DNA of 64,000 bases from Parasphingorhabdus marina DSM 22363 (GTDB lineage Bacteria > Pseudomonadota > Alphaproteobacteria > Sphingomonadales > Sphingomonadaceae), in the NCBI RefSeq assembly GCF_900128895.1, contig NZ_FSQW01000001.1, positions 62,001 to 126,000 on the forward strand, given 5' to 3'. Made by a program: the position numbers and the translations under genes. Below, one piece after another: positions 55,954 through 64,000 of this stretch (position 1 is its first letter; every line of letters begins with the position of its first letter). The notes under the pieces were generated by a model that was not told where the DNA came from, made no database searches, and worked only from the letters and a program-made list of their open reading frames with translations.

Positions 55954-57536
55954 GGTACCATCGCCTTCAGCGTTGCCACCCGGTCCGCCTCTTCCGGTGG
56001 CTTGTCCTGACGAATGCGGTGAATGCGGGGGAAACGCATGGCGAGTCCCGACTTGTGCCGTTTACTGTCATGAATGGAATCGAAAGCCACTTCGAGCACC
56101 AGAGTCTTCGCCACTTCCCGCACCGGACCAAAGCGGTTCAGCGTGTTCTGCCGGACAAACCGGTCGAGCATCTTGAGCTCAGCGTCTGTGAAGCCGGAAT
56201 AGGCCTTGCCAACCGGAAGCAACTGACCTTCATCGCTCCAGCAGCCAAATGTATAGTCGGAATAGAAGGACGCGCGCCGGCCATTGCCGCGCTGGGCGTA
56301 CATCATCACGCAATCCGCTGTCAGCGGGTCGCGTTTCCATTTGTACCAATGCCCGACCTTGCGACCGGAAAGATAGGGGCTGTCCCGGCGTTTGAGCATG
56401 ACGCCCTCGATTGCCGCATCGCGCGAGGATGCCCGAAGCTCTGCCAGCGCTTCAAAATCCGGCACATCGATCACCTGCGACAAGTCAAAGCGATCTGCAG
56501 TGAGGCGCGGCACAAAATCTTCAAGATGCCCCCGCCGTTGATCCCAGGGCAGTTCCCGCCGGTCGGTACCCCCATCGACCAGCAGATCGTAAAGGCGGAT
56601 AAAGGCCGGTGCCTCCTGCAACATTTTTTTCGATACGGTTTTGCGGCCCAGCCGTTTCTGCAGGGCGTTGAAACTGGCCGCGCCACCGCCGGCGACATCC
56701 GCACCCTGGGCTTCGCCGCGCACCATCAGCTCGCCATCGACCACGCCATCAACGTCAAAAGCCGCAACAACATCGGGAAAGGCCTTGCTGATTTCGTCCC
56801 CGCCACGGCTGTAGAGCCGGGTTTCGCCAGCGATCCGCGCAATTTGCACGCGGATGCCATCCCATTTCCACTCCGCGGCATATTCGGTGAGGTCGAGGCT
56901 TTCACCCTCGAACGGGTGCGACAGCATGAACGGCCGGAAAAACGGAATCGCAGAGAGATCCGGGGCCGGGCCACCGTCGGCTGCCCAAGCGAAAAGCTCG
57001 GTATAGGGCGGCTCCAGCGCGTGCCAATATTCCTCGACCGCATCGACCGATACGTCGAAGGCCTGCGCAAAGGCGGTTTTTGCGAGGCGCGCGGAAAGCC
57101 CGATGCGCATGCCGCCAAGCGCGAGTTTGAGCATCGCATAGCGACTGTCGACATCCATACGATGGAGCAGATCGGCAACCGCATCGGGTGCCGTCGTCCG
57201 GGTCGTTGCCGCAAGCGCATCCACCACCGTCGACAGGCGCTGATCTTCCGGCTCCACTCCCTCGCTGCCCGGCCAGATCAGCGCGACTGTCTCCGCCGTG
57301 TCTCCGACATGATGACGCGACAGACGAAACAAGTCAGGATCAATCCGGGTTCCGGCGAGATTGCGGATCGTCGAGCTTTTTACCGCCGGAAAATCCAGAC
57401 TGTCAGTCAGCGCCGCCAGCGCCCAGCCGCGATCCGGATCCGGCGTTTCCCGCAAATAAGTCGCCAGCGCGTGCAGCTTGGCATTGCGCGAACGGGTGTA
57501 GATCAGCCGGTCAATCAGGGCGGCGAAGCGCTGCAT
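55950..57536 (-). CDS. ATP-dependent DNA ligase, exonuclease-associated type
   Basis: A 528-residue ligase that seals nicks via a lysine-AMP intermediate. The active-site motif is EWKWDGIRVQ with Lys224; further nucleotidyltransferase motifs are DGELMVR, AIEGVMLKRRDSPYLSGRKVGHWYKWKR, and the OB-fold region RFGPVREVAKTLVLEVAFDSIHDSKRHKSGLAMRFPRIHRIRQDK. An N-terminal DNA-binding domain precedes. It overlaps the exonuclease stop (TGATG). In other genomes these two go with the helicase Lhr and a phosphoesterase; neither is present here. Confidence 0.93.
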   Translation of the reverse strand: MQRFAALIDRLIYTRSRNAKLHALATYLRETPDPDRGWALAALTDSLDFPAVKSSTIRNLAGTRIDPDLFRLSRHHVGDTAETVALIWPGSEGVEPEDQRLSTVVDALAATTRTTAPDAVADLLHRMDVDSRYAMLKLALGGMRIGLSARLAKTAFAQAFDVSVDAVEEYWHALEPPYTELFAWAADGGPAPDLSAIPFFRPFMLSHPFEGESLDLTEYAAEWKWDGIRVQIARIAGETRLYSRGGDEISKAFPDVVAAFDVDGVVDGELMVRGEAQGADVAGGGAASFNALQKRLGRKTVSKKMLQEAPAFIRLYDLLVDGGTDRRELPWDQRRGHLEDFVPRLTADRFDLSQVIDVPDFEALAELRASSRDAAIEGVMLKRRDSPYLSGRKVGHWYKWKRDPLTADCVMMYAQRGNGRRASFYSDYTFGCWSDEGQLLPVGKAYSGFTDAELKMLDRFVRQNTLNRFGPVREVAKTLVLEVAFDSIHDSKRHKSGLAMRFPRIHRIRQDKPPEEADRVATLKAMVP

Positions 57537-58537
57537 CAGCCGTCATCCTCTTCCCCGCGGCCAACCATCGCCAGCGCCCGCGCCTTGCGCTGAGTCAGTT
57601 CGCACCAGCGCAACAGGCCATCTTCGCTGCCATGGGTGATCCAGGTTTCCCGCGGTGAGAGATCCGCAATCGTGCTGGTCAGCTCGTTCCAGTCCGCATG
57701 GTCGGAGATGATCAGCGGCAGTTCGACATTGCGCTGCCGCGCCCGGCCACGCACCCGCATCCAGCCGGAGGCCATGGCCGTCACCGGATTGGGAAGCCTC
57801 CGGCTCCAGCGATCGGTGAGCGCCGAGGGCGGGCAAAGAACAATCTTGCCCGCCATCTCTTCTTTCGGCGTGTCGGCAACCGATCGCAACATGCCCAGAT
57901 CGACCCCCAGATCTTCGTAAAGCCGGCACATTTTCTCCAGCGCGCCATGCAGGTAAACGGGTTCGTCCCACCCGGCCGCCCGCAATTCGGCGATTACCCG
58001 CTGCGCCTTGCCCAGTGCATAGGCGCCGACCAGAACGCAGCGCTCCGGCTCTGCCTCCAGCCGGTCAAACAGCTTCCCGATTTCCCCCGCGATCGGCGGA
58101 TGGGTGAAGACCGGCAGTCCAAAAGTCGCCTCGGTAATGAAAATATCACAGGGGACCAGCTCAAATGGTGCGCAGGTCGGGTCTGGCCGGCGCTTGTAAT
58201 CCCCGGTCACGACCACCCGCTCACCCTGATACTCCATCAGAATCTGGGCAGAACCCAGCACATGGCCCGCCGAATGGAGACTGAAGGTCACGCCGCCCTC
58301 TTCCATCGTTTCTCCATAGCGCAAGGCCGTTCCGGCATCGGTGCCGTACCGCAATCCCATGATCGCGAGGGTCTCACGCGTGGCCCAGACCTGGCCATGG
58401 CCGCCGCGCGCATGGTCGGCATGGCCATGGGTGACCACCGCCCGCGGCTGTGCGCCGGACGGATCAATCCAGACATCCGCCGGCCGGACATAAATCCCCT
58501 GCGGATGTGGTTCGATCCAGTGTTTGCTATTGGCCAT
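57536..58537 (-). CDS. Ligase-associated DNA exonuclease (metallo-beta-lactamase fold)
   Basis: A 333-residue metallo-beta-lactamase/beta-CASP-like nuclease. The metal motif is HGHADH at residues 37-42, with further ligands in SAGHVLGSAQILMEY and VVTGDYKRR, and SDHADWNEL near the end. The family always accompanies the ligase type found directly downstream and probably processes DNA ends before sealing. Start codon ATG; the HxlR gene lies 59 nt upstream on the same strand. Confidence 0.93.
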   Translation of the reverse strand: MANSKHWIEPHPQGIYVRPADVWIDPSGAQPRAVVTHGHADHARGGHGQVWATRETLAIMGLRYGTDAGTALRYGETMEEGGVTFSLHSAGHVLGSAQILMEYQGERVVVTGDYKRRPDPTCAPFELVPCDIFITEATFGLPVFTHPPIAGEIGKLFDRLEAEPERCVLVGAYALGKAQRVIAELRAAGWDEPVYLHGALEKMCRLYEDLGVDLGMLRSVADTPKEEMAGKIVLCPPSALTDRWSRRLPNPVTAMASGWMRVRGRARQRNVELPLIISDHADWNELTSTIADLSPRETWITHGSEDGLLRWCELTQRKARALAMVGRGEEDDG

Positions 58538-58596
58538 GGTCGTCCAACGTCTGATTGTTTAGCCGGTTCCCGCTATCATCTGCGGTTGGCGGTCTG

Positions 58597-59283
58597 TCAG
58601 GCCGCCACAGCTGTCCGGGGGGATTCGGCGAATACGCTGGGTGTGAGCCAGGAAGAAATGTTGCGCGTCAGTGCCGCTTCTCCCTCCACAAACAGGTCGC
58701 CGGACTTTATGGCCTCACGATAAGTGCGATCCCCCATCCAGACATCGTGCATGGTCACAATGGAACAGGTGAAATAGACATCCACGTCCTTGCCCGGATC
58801 CTTGAGACACAGATCGACTTTCTCACCATTGACCAGCAGCCACCAGTTTTTCTGTTCATCGATATCATTGAAGTGAAAACGGATCACCGTCTGGTCGCCG
58901 ATCAGCTTGGCCGGGTTTATGCTGCGTTCCAGATAATACATCAGGAATTCGGGATCGATATCTTCTCCCAGCACCGTGTGCCGCGCCCAGCACAAACCCC
59001 ATTCTCCCAGATTCACCAGAACCGGGAGCAGCGCCTCACAGGCTTCGGTGGGGTAATATTCATAGCCTTTCTGCCCTTGCAGCTTGCGCCGTACAACCAT
59101 GCCCTGTTCTTCCAGCGATTTCAGCCGGCTGGTCAGCAAGGCCGGGGATATGTCCCCCAGACCGCGCTGCAATTCGTTAAACCTGCGCCCACCCATCAGC
59201 AGTTCGCGGACAATCAGGATCGTCCATTTTTCACCCAGAATTTCGGTGGCTTTGGCAATCGGGCAAAACTGACCATATTTCAT
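58597..59283 (-). CDS. HxlR-family regulator with C-terminal SCP2-like extension
   Basis: A 228-residue protein. Residues 1-100 are a winged helix of the HxlR type (CPIAKATEILGEKWTILIVRELLMGGRRFNELQRGLGDISPALLTSRLKSLEEQGMVVR). The remainder (from about 125) resembles an SCP2/lipid-carrier-like domain, as in other long HxlR proteins. It is divergent from the tautomerase and acyl-CoA dehydrogenase genes and probably controls them through repeats at 59305-59331. Confidence 0.9.
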   Translation of the reverse strand: MKYGQFCPIAKATEILGEKWTILIVRELLMGGRRFNELQRGLGDISPALLTSRLKSLEEQGMVVRRKLQGQKGYEYYPTEACEALLPVLVNLGEWGLCWARHTVLGEDIDPEFLMYYLERSINPAKLIGDQTVIRFHFNDIDEQKNWWLLVNGEKVDLCLKDPGKDVDVYFTCSIVTMHDVWMGDRTYREAIKSGDLFVEGEAALTRNISSWLTPSVFAESPRTAVAA

Positions 59284-59304
59284 AAGCTCTTCCCCTCAAC
59301 AGCA

Positions 59305-59331
59305 AACTTCTGAAGCTAAGTTCAACTTCTG
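59305..59331. promoter_or_regulatory. HxlR operator candidate
   Basis: Two direct copies of AACTTCTG (59305-59312 and 59324-59331) are 19 nt apart. The second is part of the perfect 11-nt palindrome AAGTTCAACTT (59318-59328). It lies 22 nt upstream of the hxlR start and 120 nt upstream of the tautomerase gene. Confidence 0.5.
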
Positions 59332-59453
59332 TAGTGGGATACTCTATACTTTGTAGCGCAATGCTTCAATGCGTGAACTAAACCCCGAGACCGGGTCCGC
59401 CTAGAGAAGCTCCTGTCGCCGGATGGTCCGGCTCAACTTACAGGAGAAACACA

Positions 59454-59684
59454 ATGCCACTCGTAACAATTGACGTCATCAAGGATGTATTCACCCCGGA
59501 GCAGAAGCAGGACATTATTTCCCGCGTCACCGAAACCATGGTCGCCATCGAAGGCGAAGCCCTGCGGCCGGTCACCTGGGTCCGGATTCAGGAAGTCGAA
59601 CAGGGCGACTGGGGTATTGGCGGCCAGATGCTGAAAGCCGCCGACGTTCATGCTATGGCCGGTGCCGAGGCACAGGCTGCATAG
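59454..59684 (+). CDS. 4-oxalocrotonate-tautomerase-like protein
   Basis: A 76-residue tautomerase-superfamily protein. The catalytic proline would be residue 2 (Pro1 after Met removal, [13 protein letters not shown]), followed by the helix [22 protein letters not shown] and [19 protein letters not shown]. The sequence starts as in the 4-OT family but has an unusual end. It lies behind an AGGAGAAAC ribosome site and 65 nt ahead of an acyl-CoA dehydrogenase gene. Confidence 0.9.
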   Translation: MPLVTIDVIKDVFTPEQKQDIISRVTETMVAIEGEALRPVTWVRIQEVEQGDWGIGGQMLKAADVHAMAGAEAQAA

Positions 59685-59749
59685 TCTGACAATCAAACGG
59701 GGCGGGATCGGCAAAGGGTCCCGCCACCGGACATTCAGGAGGCAAAACC

Positions 59750-60871
59750 ATGACGACAGAATCAATGGTCGCAGAAGCCGCCGAGCTCGGCGCGAAATTT
59801 GCAGAACACTCGTCGCAATTTGAACAGGACGACGCGTTTGTTTTCGACAATTACAAAATCCTCAAGGATCAGAAGATTTTTTCCGGTCAGGTGCCCGTCG
59901 AATTCGGCGGACGTGGCCTGTCCCATCGCGAGATGTGCGCCTTTTTGCGGCGGCTCGCCAAAGACTGCCCGTCGACCGCTCTCGCCGTGGCGATGCACCA
60001 GCATCTGGTCAGCGCCGCGCGAAAAAATCATGAATCCGGCAATCCCGGACAGGCCCTGCTGGAAAAGGTCGCCGCGGGCGAGCTGGTCCTTGTCAGCACC
60101 GGCGCCAATGACTGGCTGGAATCCAATGGTGAGGCCACCCGTGTCGACGGCGGCTACAAGGTCAACGCGATCAAGCCTTTCGGCAGCGGCTCGCCCTGTG
60201 GAGACCTGGCGATCACGTCATGCGCCATTGACTGTCCCGAAGACGGGCCGTCTGTACTGCATTTCCCCCTCAGCCTGAAAAGCGAGGGCGTCGAATTTCT
60301 CGACGACTGGAAAGCCATGGGCATGCGTGCCACCGGGTCGCAAACCCTGCGTTTCAAGGATGTGTTCGTTCCCGAGGAAGCGGTCGGTCTCAAGCGGCCC
60401 CGCGGACCATTTCATGGCGCATTCAGCATCATCGTGACCGTCGCCATGCCGCTCATCATGTCGGTTTACACCGGCGTGGCAGAAGCCGCGGCAGAGATCG
60501 CAAGGGAACGTGCCAAAAAACGTGCCGGGGATCCGGTCACGCCATTTCTTGTCGGAGAAATGGAAAATGCCCTGACCACCGCACAGCTGGCGGTCGATTC
60601 CATGGTGGACCTCTGTGACGATCTGACCTTTGCGCCCAGCGAACAGCTCGCCAGCCAGATCCTTGCGCGCAAGACGATCTGCGCCAATCACGTCATTCTG
60701 GCCTGCGAAAAGGCGCTGGAAGCCAGCGGCGGCGGCGGGTTCATGCGCGGTGCCGGTATTGAACGCCTGCTTCGCGATGCCCATGCCGGGCAATTTCATC
60801 CGCTGCCCGAGAAACGGCAGCATCAGTTTACCGGTCGTGTCGCCATGGGGCTCGAGCCCGTGGCTGGCTGA
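59750..60871 (+). CDS. Acyl-CoA dehydrogenase family protein
   Basis: A 373-residue flavoprotein of the acyl-CoA dehydrogenase superfamily: VPVEFGGRGLSHREMCAFLRRLAKDCPSTALAVAMHQHLV, the FAD-binding middle domain (GEATRVDGGYKVNAIKPFGSGSPCGDLAI), and LEASGGGGFMRGAGIERLLRDAHAGQFHPLPEKRQHQFTGR at the end. The usual catalytic Glu and some C-terminal features are not obvious, so it may belong to the flavin-dependent monooxygenase (DszC/HpaH-like) branch. It probably forms an operon with the tautomerase under HxlR control. Confidence 0.88.
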   Translation: MTTESMVAEAAELGAKFAEHSSQFEQDDAFVFDNYKILKDQKIFSGQVPVEFGGRGLSHREMCAFLRRLAKDCPSTALAVAMHQHLVSAARKNHESGNPGQALLEKVAAGELVLVSTGANDWLESNGEATRVDGGYKVNAIKPFGSGSPCGDLAITSCAIDCPEDGPSVLHFPLSLKSEGVEFLDDWKAMGMRATGSQTLRFKDVFVPEEAVGLKRPRGPFHGAFSIIVTVAMPLIMSVYTGVAEAAAEIARERAKKRAGDPVTPFLVGEMENALTTAQLAVDSMVDLCDDLTFAPSEQLASQILARKTICANHVILACEKALEASGGGGFMRGAGIERLLRDAHAGQFHPLPEKRQHQFTGRVAMGLEPVAG

Positions 60872-60879
60872 TCCCGCCG

Positions 60880-61059
60880 CTAGCGTTTGCGGGCAATCTT
60901 GAGCTTGTCCTGCTTCGCCCGTTTCCTGATCGATTCCTCGCTGCGGGTCAGCGCCTTGCTGATCGCCTTGAGGGTCATCCCCTTTTTGGCAAAGGCATGC
61001 AGCTTCTGGATTTCTTCGGAATTCCAGGGCTGCTTGTGCCGTTCAAACCTGTCCTTCAT
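60880..61059 (-). CDS. Small basic HTH-like protein
   Basis: A 59-residue protein rich in Lys/Arg; WNSEEIQKLHAFAKKGMTLKAISKALTRSEESIRKRAKQ has the look of a Myb/SANT or GcrA-like helix-turn-helix (Trp start, two helices, ISKAL-RSEESI). I choose the ATG at 61059, which overlaps the tag stop (ATGA). DNA binding is inferred. Convergent to the acyl-CoA dehydrogenase gene with 8 nt between them. Confidence 0.75.
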   Translation of the reverse strand: MKDRFERHKQPWNSEEIQKLHAFAKKGMTLKAISKALTRSEESIRKRAKQDKLKIARKR

Positions 61060-61631
61060 GCTTTCCAGCATCCTTTCAGATGATCATCGGTCATCCCGAT
61101 CGCCTGCATATAGGCGTAAATGATTGTGCTGCCGACAAAGCTCATGCCCCGCTTCTTGAGAGACCTGGAGATGGTATCGCTGACCGGACTGGTCGTTGCC
61201 ATATCCGAAAAACTTGCCGGGCGATTGATTGGTGGCGGCCCATTGAGATGTTCCCACAACCAGCTGTCGAAACTGCCAAATTCTTCTTGCATGTCCAGAA
61301 AGATTCGCGCGTTCTTGCGCACAGAATAGATTTTCAGGCGATTGCGGATAATTCCCTCATCCTCGCGCAACGCTTCCAGTTCGGTGTCGCTCATTTCTGC
61401 ACATCTTTCGATGTTAAAGCCATGAAAGGCGCGGCGGTAGCCATCGCGTTTGCGCAGCACGGTTTCCCAGCTCAGGCCGGCCTGAGCCCCTTCCAGGATC
61501 AGGTCTTCGAACAGCAGTTGGTCATCATGAACAGGCACTCCCCATTCATTGTCGTGATAGTCGCCGTAAAATTCCTTGCCCGCCTGTCCGCCGAAACAGC
61601 GCGCCTTTCCGTCTGAACCCATGGTTGTCAT
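61056..61631 (-). CDS. tag: DNA-3-methyladenine glycosylase I
   Basis: Tag removes 3-methyladenine from alkylated DNA. The 191-residue product follows the family line: KARCFGG near the start (zinc Cys), YHDNEWGVPVHDDQLLFEDLILEGAQAGLSWETVLRKRDGYRRAFHGFN with the catalytic Glu, AGIIRNRLKI-like EGIIRNRLKIYSVRKNAR, LKKRGMSFVGSTIIYAYMQAIGMTDDHLKGCW with zinc His and Cys. I use ATG 61631; ATG 61622 is an alternative. It is coupled to the small downstream gene. Confidence 0.95.
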   Translation of the reverse strand: MTTMGSDGKARCFGGQAGKEFYGDYHDNEWGVPVHDDQLLFEDLILEGAQAGLSWETVLRKRDGYRRAFHGFNIERCAEMSDTELEALREDEGIIRNRLKIYSVRKNARIFLDMQEEFGSFDSWLWEHLNGPPPINRPASFSDMATTSPVSDTISRSLKKRGMSFVGSTIIYAYMQAIGMTDDHLKGCWKA

Positions 61632-61680
61632 GTCTCCGGGATAGGCCCGGATATGCGGCTTGGGAAGACTCTCTTCCGGA

Positions 61681-63006
61681 TTATTCGGCGGGCTGGATAT
61701 CGGGCGTACGTCCCTTGTCCGGTCCCCACCAGCCACTGCGGCGCTTGGCCCAGTTGATCGCGCGCGGGATCGGGGCATTGCGGTCCATCCACTCGGCATA
61801 TTCCTTGTAGGCCGGATCGGCGAGCAAATGCTTTTCCTCGGTCTTCGCTCGCCAGTAATAGACACCGCTGACCGCAGCCAGAATCACGGCATTGCGGATC
61901 ATGTCGGTATAATTGCCGCCCACGGTCAGGAACGGCAGCGAGGCCAGCCACCAATAGGCATTCTTCGCCATATAGGCCGGGTGCTTGGTCCAGGAATAGG
62001 GGCCATGGGTCAAGATTCCGCGATGGGTGAGATTGGAGAAGCGCAGACCAAAGGCCACCGTTGCCCAGGCATAGATAGCGGTCAGGATGACCAGCAGGCT
62101 GCCCCAGATCCAGAGCAAAGTCTCATGGCCCTGGAACCAGTAGTCCCAGCCCGCCGTGTCCACCTCATAATGCAGCGGACCGCCAGGATACATCAGCGCA
62201 AAGGGCGGGTAGCAGATCAGGGCCGCGACCCAGCCGCCGAGATAGGGATTGGCCGTGCGGATATGCGCATCGAGCGGCTTCATGGTCAGCAGATAGCCGA
62301 CCGTCGCAAACTGCACGTCGACCACGAACATGGCGACGATCAGCCAGTGCGCGATCGCGACGGGGTCGCCGGCAATTTCCGCAAAATCCAGCCGGACAAA
62401 ATCGCCGAAGCCGCCGGGCACAATCGAGATCATGAACGCGAGGAAAAAGCCTTTTACCGCCCAGGCGCGCAGGTGGTGATAGATCTGTTCCGGTTCAAAA
62501 CTGCCCCGCTGACGGATCAGGAACTGGCCGAGATGCCAGGCCCCGTCGCGCGGGTCGACCAGATAGCGGTCGAGCCACAGAACATAGGGAACGGAAATGG
62601 CGACCAGCCAGGGTGCAACGGTCTCCATCATGTCCATCGAGAACTGATATTGACCGGTCCAATACCAGCGGCCGATACAGTAGATCAGCGCGATCAGTCC
62701 CCAGGTTGCCCAGAGGCCGGTCAGCTTGACGATACTGACATCCAGCGTCTCTTTCAGCGGTCTGGGGTTTTGCCAGTCAATGCCCGTTGTCGGGCGCAGA
62801 TGGACCTTGTCATAGAGCAGCGACCAGATGATCATCGGGAGCGCACAGGCGGCGCAGGCCGCGAGCGCCGAATAGGGCCCGTCCATGCCATATTGACGAG
62901 CGATCAGGACCCAGCAGCCCAGCCCGATCAGTCCGGCGAGGCCGACACCGGACGAGACCGCAGATTGCGGACGCGGGTCCGCCCCGGATGATTTTGGTCC
63001 GAACAT
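61681..63006 (-). CDS. Integral membrane protein with ICMT/PEMT-like methyltransferase domain
   Basis: About 441 residues with some ten membrane helices. The C-terminal third has the isoprenylcysteine-carboxyl-methyltransferase pattern: LTHRGILTHGPYSWTKHPAYMAKNAYWWL (GPY..xxHPxY) and YWRAKTEEKHLLADPAYKEYAEW (EE..L....Y..Y). This is the SAM-binding element of membrane methyltransferases. The substrate is unknown. I start at ATG 63006 (MFGPKSSG). It lies 49 nt upstream of tag on the same strand. Confidence 0.85.
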   Translation of the reverse strand: MFGPKSSGADPRPQSAVSSGVGLAGLIGLGCWVLIARQYGMDGPYSALAACAACALPMIIWSLLYDKVHLRPTTGIDWQNPRPLKETLDVSIVKLTGLWATWGLIALIYCIGRWYWTGQYQFSMDMMETVAPWLVAISVPYVLWLDRYLVDPRDGAWHLGQFLIRQRGSFEPEQIYHHLRAWAVKGFFLAFMISIVPGGFGDFVRLDFAEIAGDPVAIAHWLIVAMFVVDVQFATVGYLLTMKPLDAHIRTANPYLGGWVAALICYPPFALMYPGGPLHYEVDTAGWDYWFQGHETLLWIWGSLLVILTAIYAWATVAFGLRFSNLTHRGILTHGPYSWTKHPAYMAKNAYWWLASLPFLTVGGNYTDMIRNAVILAAVSGVYYWRAKTEEKHLLADPAYKEYAEWMDRNAPIPRAINWAKRRSGWWGPDKGRTPDIQPAE

Positions 63007-63149
63007 GGCCCGGGCTTTAACCAAAAATGGTAAGTAACCCGTGAACAGCACCGGATGCAGCGGAAAAACCTAGGAAATTCCGGTCTCAGTCCCTATATTG
63101 CGACCATCTTCAAACCGGAACGCAAACCCTCATGCCGACAGGACAATTT

Positions 63150-64000
63150 ATGAAAACCCTCAGTTTAATTGCTCTCCCGATTGCACTTGTAGCATGCACC
63201 AACAGCGAGGACGCCCAGGCTACCGACGCAGCCTCCGAAGAACGAGCGGCGCTGGCGGATATTTCGCCGGTTGACCGTATGCCATTTGAAAAAACTGAAA
63301 TTGCCGTTTTTGACGAACCCTGGGCGATGACTTTCCTGCCGGATGGCCGGATGCTGGTGACCGAAAAAGCCGGCAAATTGCTCCTCGTCGATAATTCCGG
63401 CAGCAAGACAGAAATCGCAAATGTCCCCGACGTGGCTTATGGCGGTCAGGGCGGCTTTGGCGATGTCATCCTGGCGCCCGATTTCGCGAGCAGCGGGACC
63501 ATTTACCTGAGCTGGGCGGAGGCCGGAGACGATAATACCCGCGGGGCAGTCGTCGGCATGGCGAAGCTGGATCTGGGGAGCGAGAATCTGGCGCTGGAGG
63601 ATCTGAAAGTCATCTGGACGCAGACGCCCAAGGTCACCGGGCGCGGACACTATTCTCACCGCATGGTTTTCTCGCCCGATGGCAAATATCTGTTCATCGG
63701 GTCCGGCGAACGCCAGAAGTTCGATCCCTCCCAGGACATGGCCAGCAACATGGGCAAGATCGTCCGGCTTTATCCCGACGGCAGCATTCCGGAGGACAAC
63801 CCTTTTGTCGATCAGGAAGGCGCACTGCCCGACATCTGGTCTCTCGGTCACCGCAATATCCTGGGCATTGCCTATGATAGTGAAGGCCGGCTGTGGAACA
63901 CCGAAATGGGACCTCGGGACGGGGATGAACTGAACCTTGTCCAGCGCGGATCCAATTACGGCTATCCGATCGTGTCGGAAGGCGTGCACTATGACGGCAA
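63150..64000 (+). CDS. PQQ-dependent sugar dehydrogenase (3' end outside window)
   Basis: The first 284 codons of a secreted beta-propeller enzyme of the soluble glucose dehydrogenase/YliI type, which oxidises aldoses using PQQ. The signal ends in a lipobox-like ALVAC (Cys16). Propeller blocks include FDEPWAMTFLPDGRMLVTEKAGKLLL, GGQGGFGDVILAPDF, RGHYSHRMVFSPDGKYLFIGSGERQ with the catalytic His, LWSLGHRNILGIAYD in the form IWSLGHRNILG, and NTEMGPRDGDELN. AGGACAATTT precedes the ATG. No PQQ synthesis gene is in the window. Confidence 0.93.
   Translation, partial: MKTLSLIALPIALVACTNSEDAQATDAASEERAALADISPVDRMPFEKTEIAVFDEPWAMTFLPDGRMLVTEKAGKLLLVDNSGSKTEIANVPDVAYGGQGGFGDVILAPDFASSGTIYLSWAEAGDDNTRGAVVGMAKLDLGSENLALEDLKVIWTQTPKVTGRGHYSHRMVFSPDGKYLFIGSGERQKFDPSQDMASNMGKIVRLYPDGSIPEDNPFVDQEGALPDIWSLGHRNILGIAYDSEGRLWNTEMGPRDGDELNLVQRGSNYGYPIVSEGVHYDG

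Overview
The window is a GC-rich bacterial chromosome segment. Gene content and order point to an alphaproteobacterium of the Sphingomonadales: xseB-ispA-coaD-cyclophilin-queA, panB-yfgM-bamB-der, a split-type purL without the PurQ domain, Coq4, a PEP-CTERM protein of the VPAPG type, and a LinB-like dehalogenase. The exact genus cannot be fixed from the sequence alone. Most of it is core chromosome with small accessory insertions. I see no tRNA, rRNA, CRISPR array, prophage or canonical insertion sequence.

Layout. 1-9.5 kb: minus-strand housekeeping genes (glnE, tgt, queA, cyclophilin, coaD, ispA, xseB), interrupted between tgt and queA by a DsbA-like protein, an unknown protein and a plus-strand bufferin-like (DUF2282-type) lipoprotein. 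9.6-12.9 kb: a plus-strand membrane/lipid-type cluster (YdjM-like protein, DUF2177, COG2907-like flavoprotein, SAM methyltransferase). 12.9-23.2 kb: mixed metabolism (purL, Coq4, an iodotyrosine-deiodinase-like nitroreductase, DUF418, bfd and bacterioferritin). The 3' third of purL and the ORF behind it differ in composition from the rest. 23.2-31.5 kb: HPt, der-bamB-yfgM-panB, an MFS pump, and glycerophosphodiesterase-DUF427-YdjM. 31.5-40.3 kb: small enzymes, an endonuclease-III homologue, a low-GC DUF4238 gene, guaA and a TPR lipoprotein. 40.5-49.9 kb: PEP-CTERM protein, amidohydrolase, acyl-CoA ligase, thioesterase and gyrB. 49.9-52.3 kb: a lower-GC island with a TetR regulator, a haloalkane dehalogenase, a GFA protein and DUF1905. 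52.5-64 kb: YjbQ, a class C beta-lactamase-type serine hydrolase, a 2OG oxygenase, a DNA ligase/exonuclease pair, HxlR-tautomerase-acyl-CoA dehydrogenase, tag, an ICMT-like methyltransferase and the start of a PQQ-dependent sugar dehydrogenase.

Two structures stand out beyond ordinary genes. First, two copies of a roughly 450-bp cassette, each made of one GxxExxY (PDDEXK_3) gene enclosed by terminal inverted repeats of the same family, lie 1.5 kb apart around 45 and 47 kb. Second, three copies (32.1, 38.3, 46.1 kb) of a roughly 270-bp repeat have two multi-hairpin arms around a centre of exactly 28 nt. Stems change in both strands between arms while loops stay the same, and each copy sits directly behind the 3' end of a minus-strand gene. 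Smaller REP-like palindromes lie at 17.5, 44.8, 46.0 and 49.9 kb. One of them contains a start codon and another is read into a coding region.
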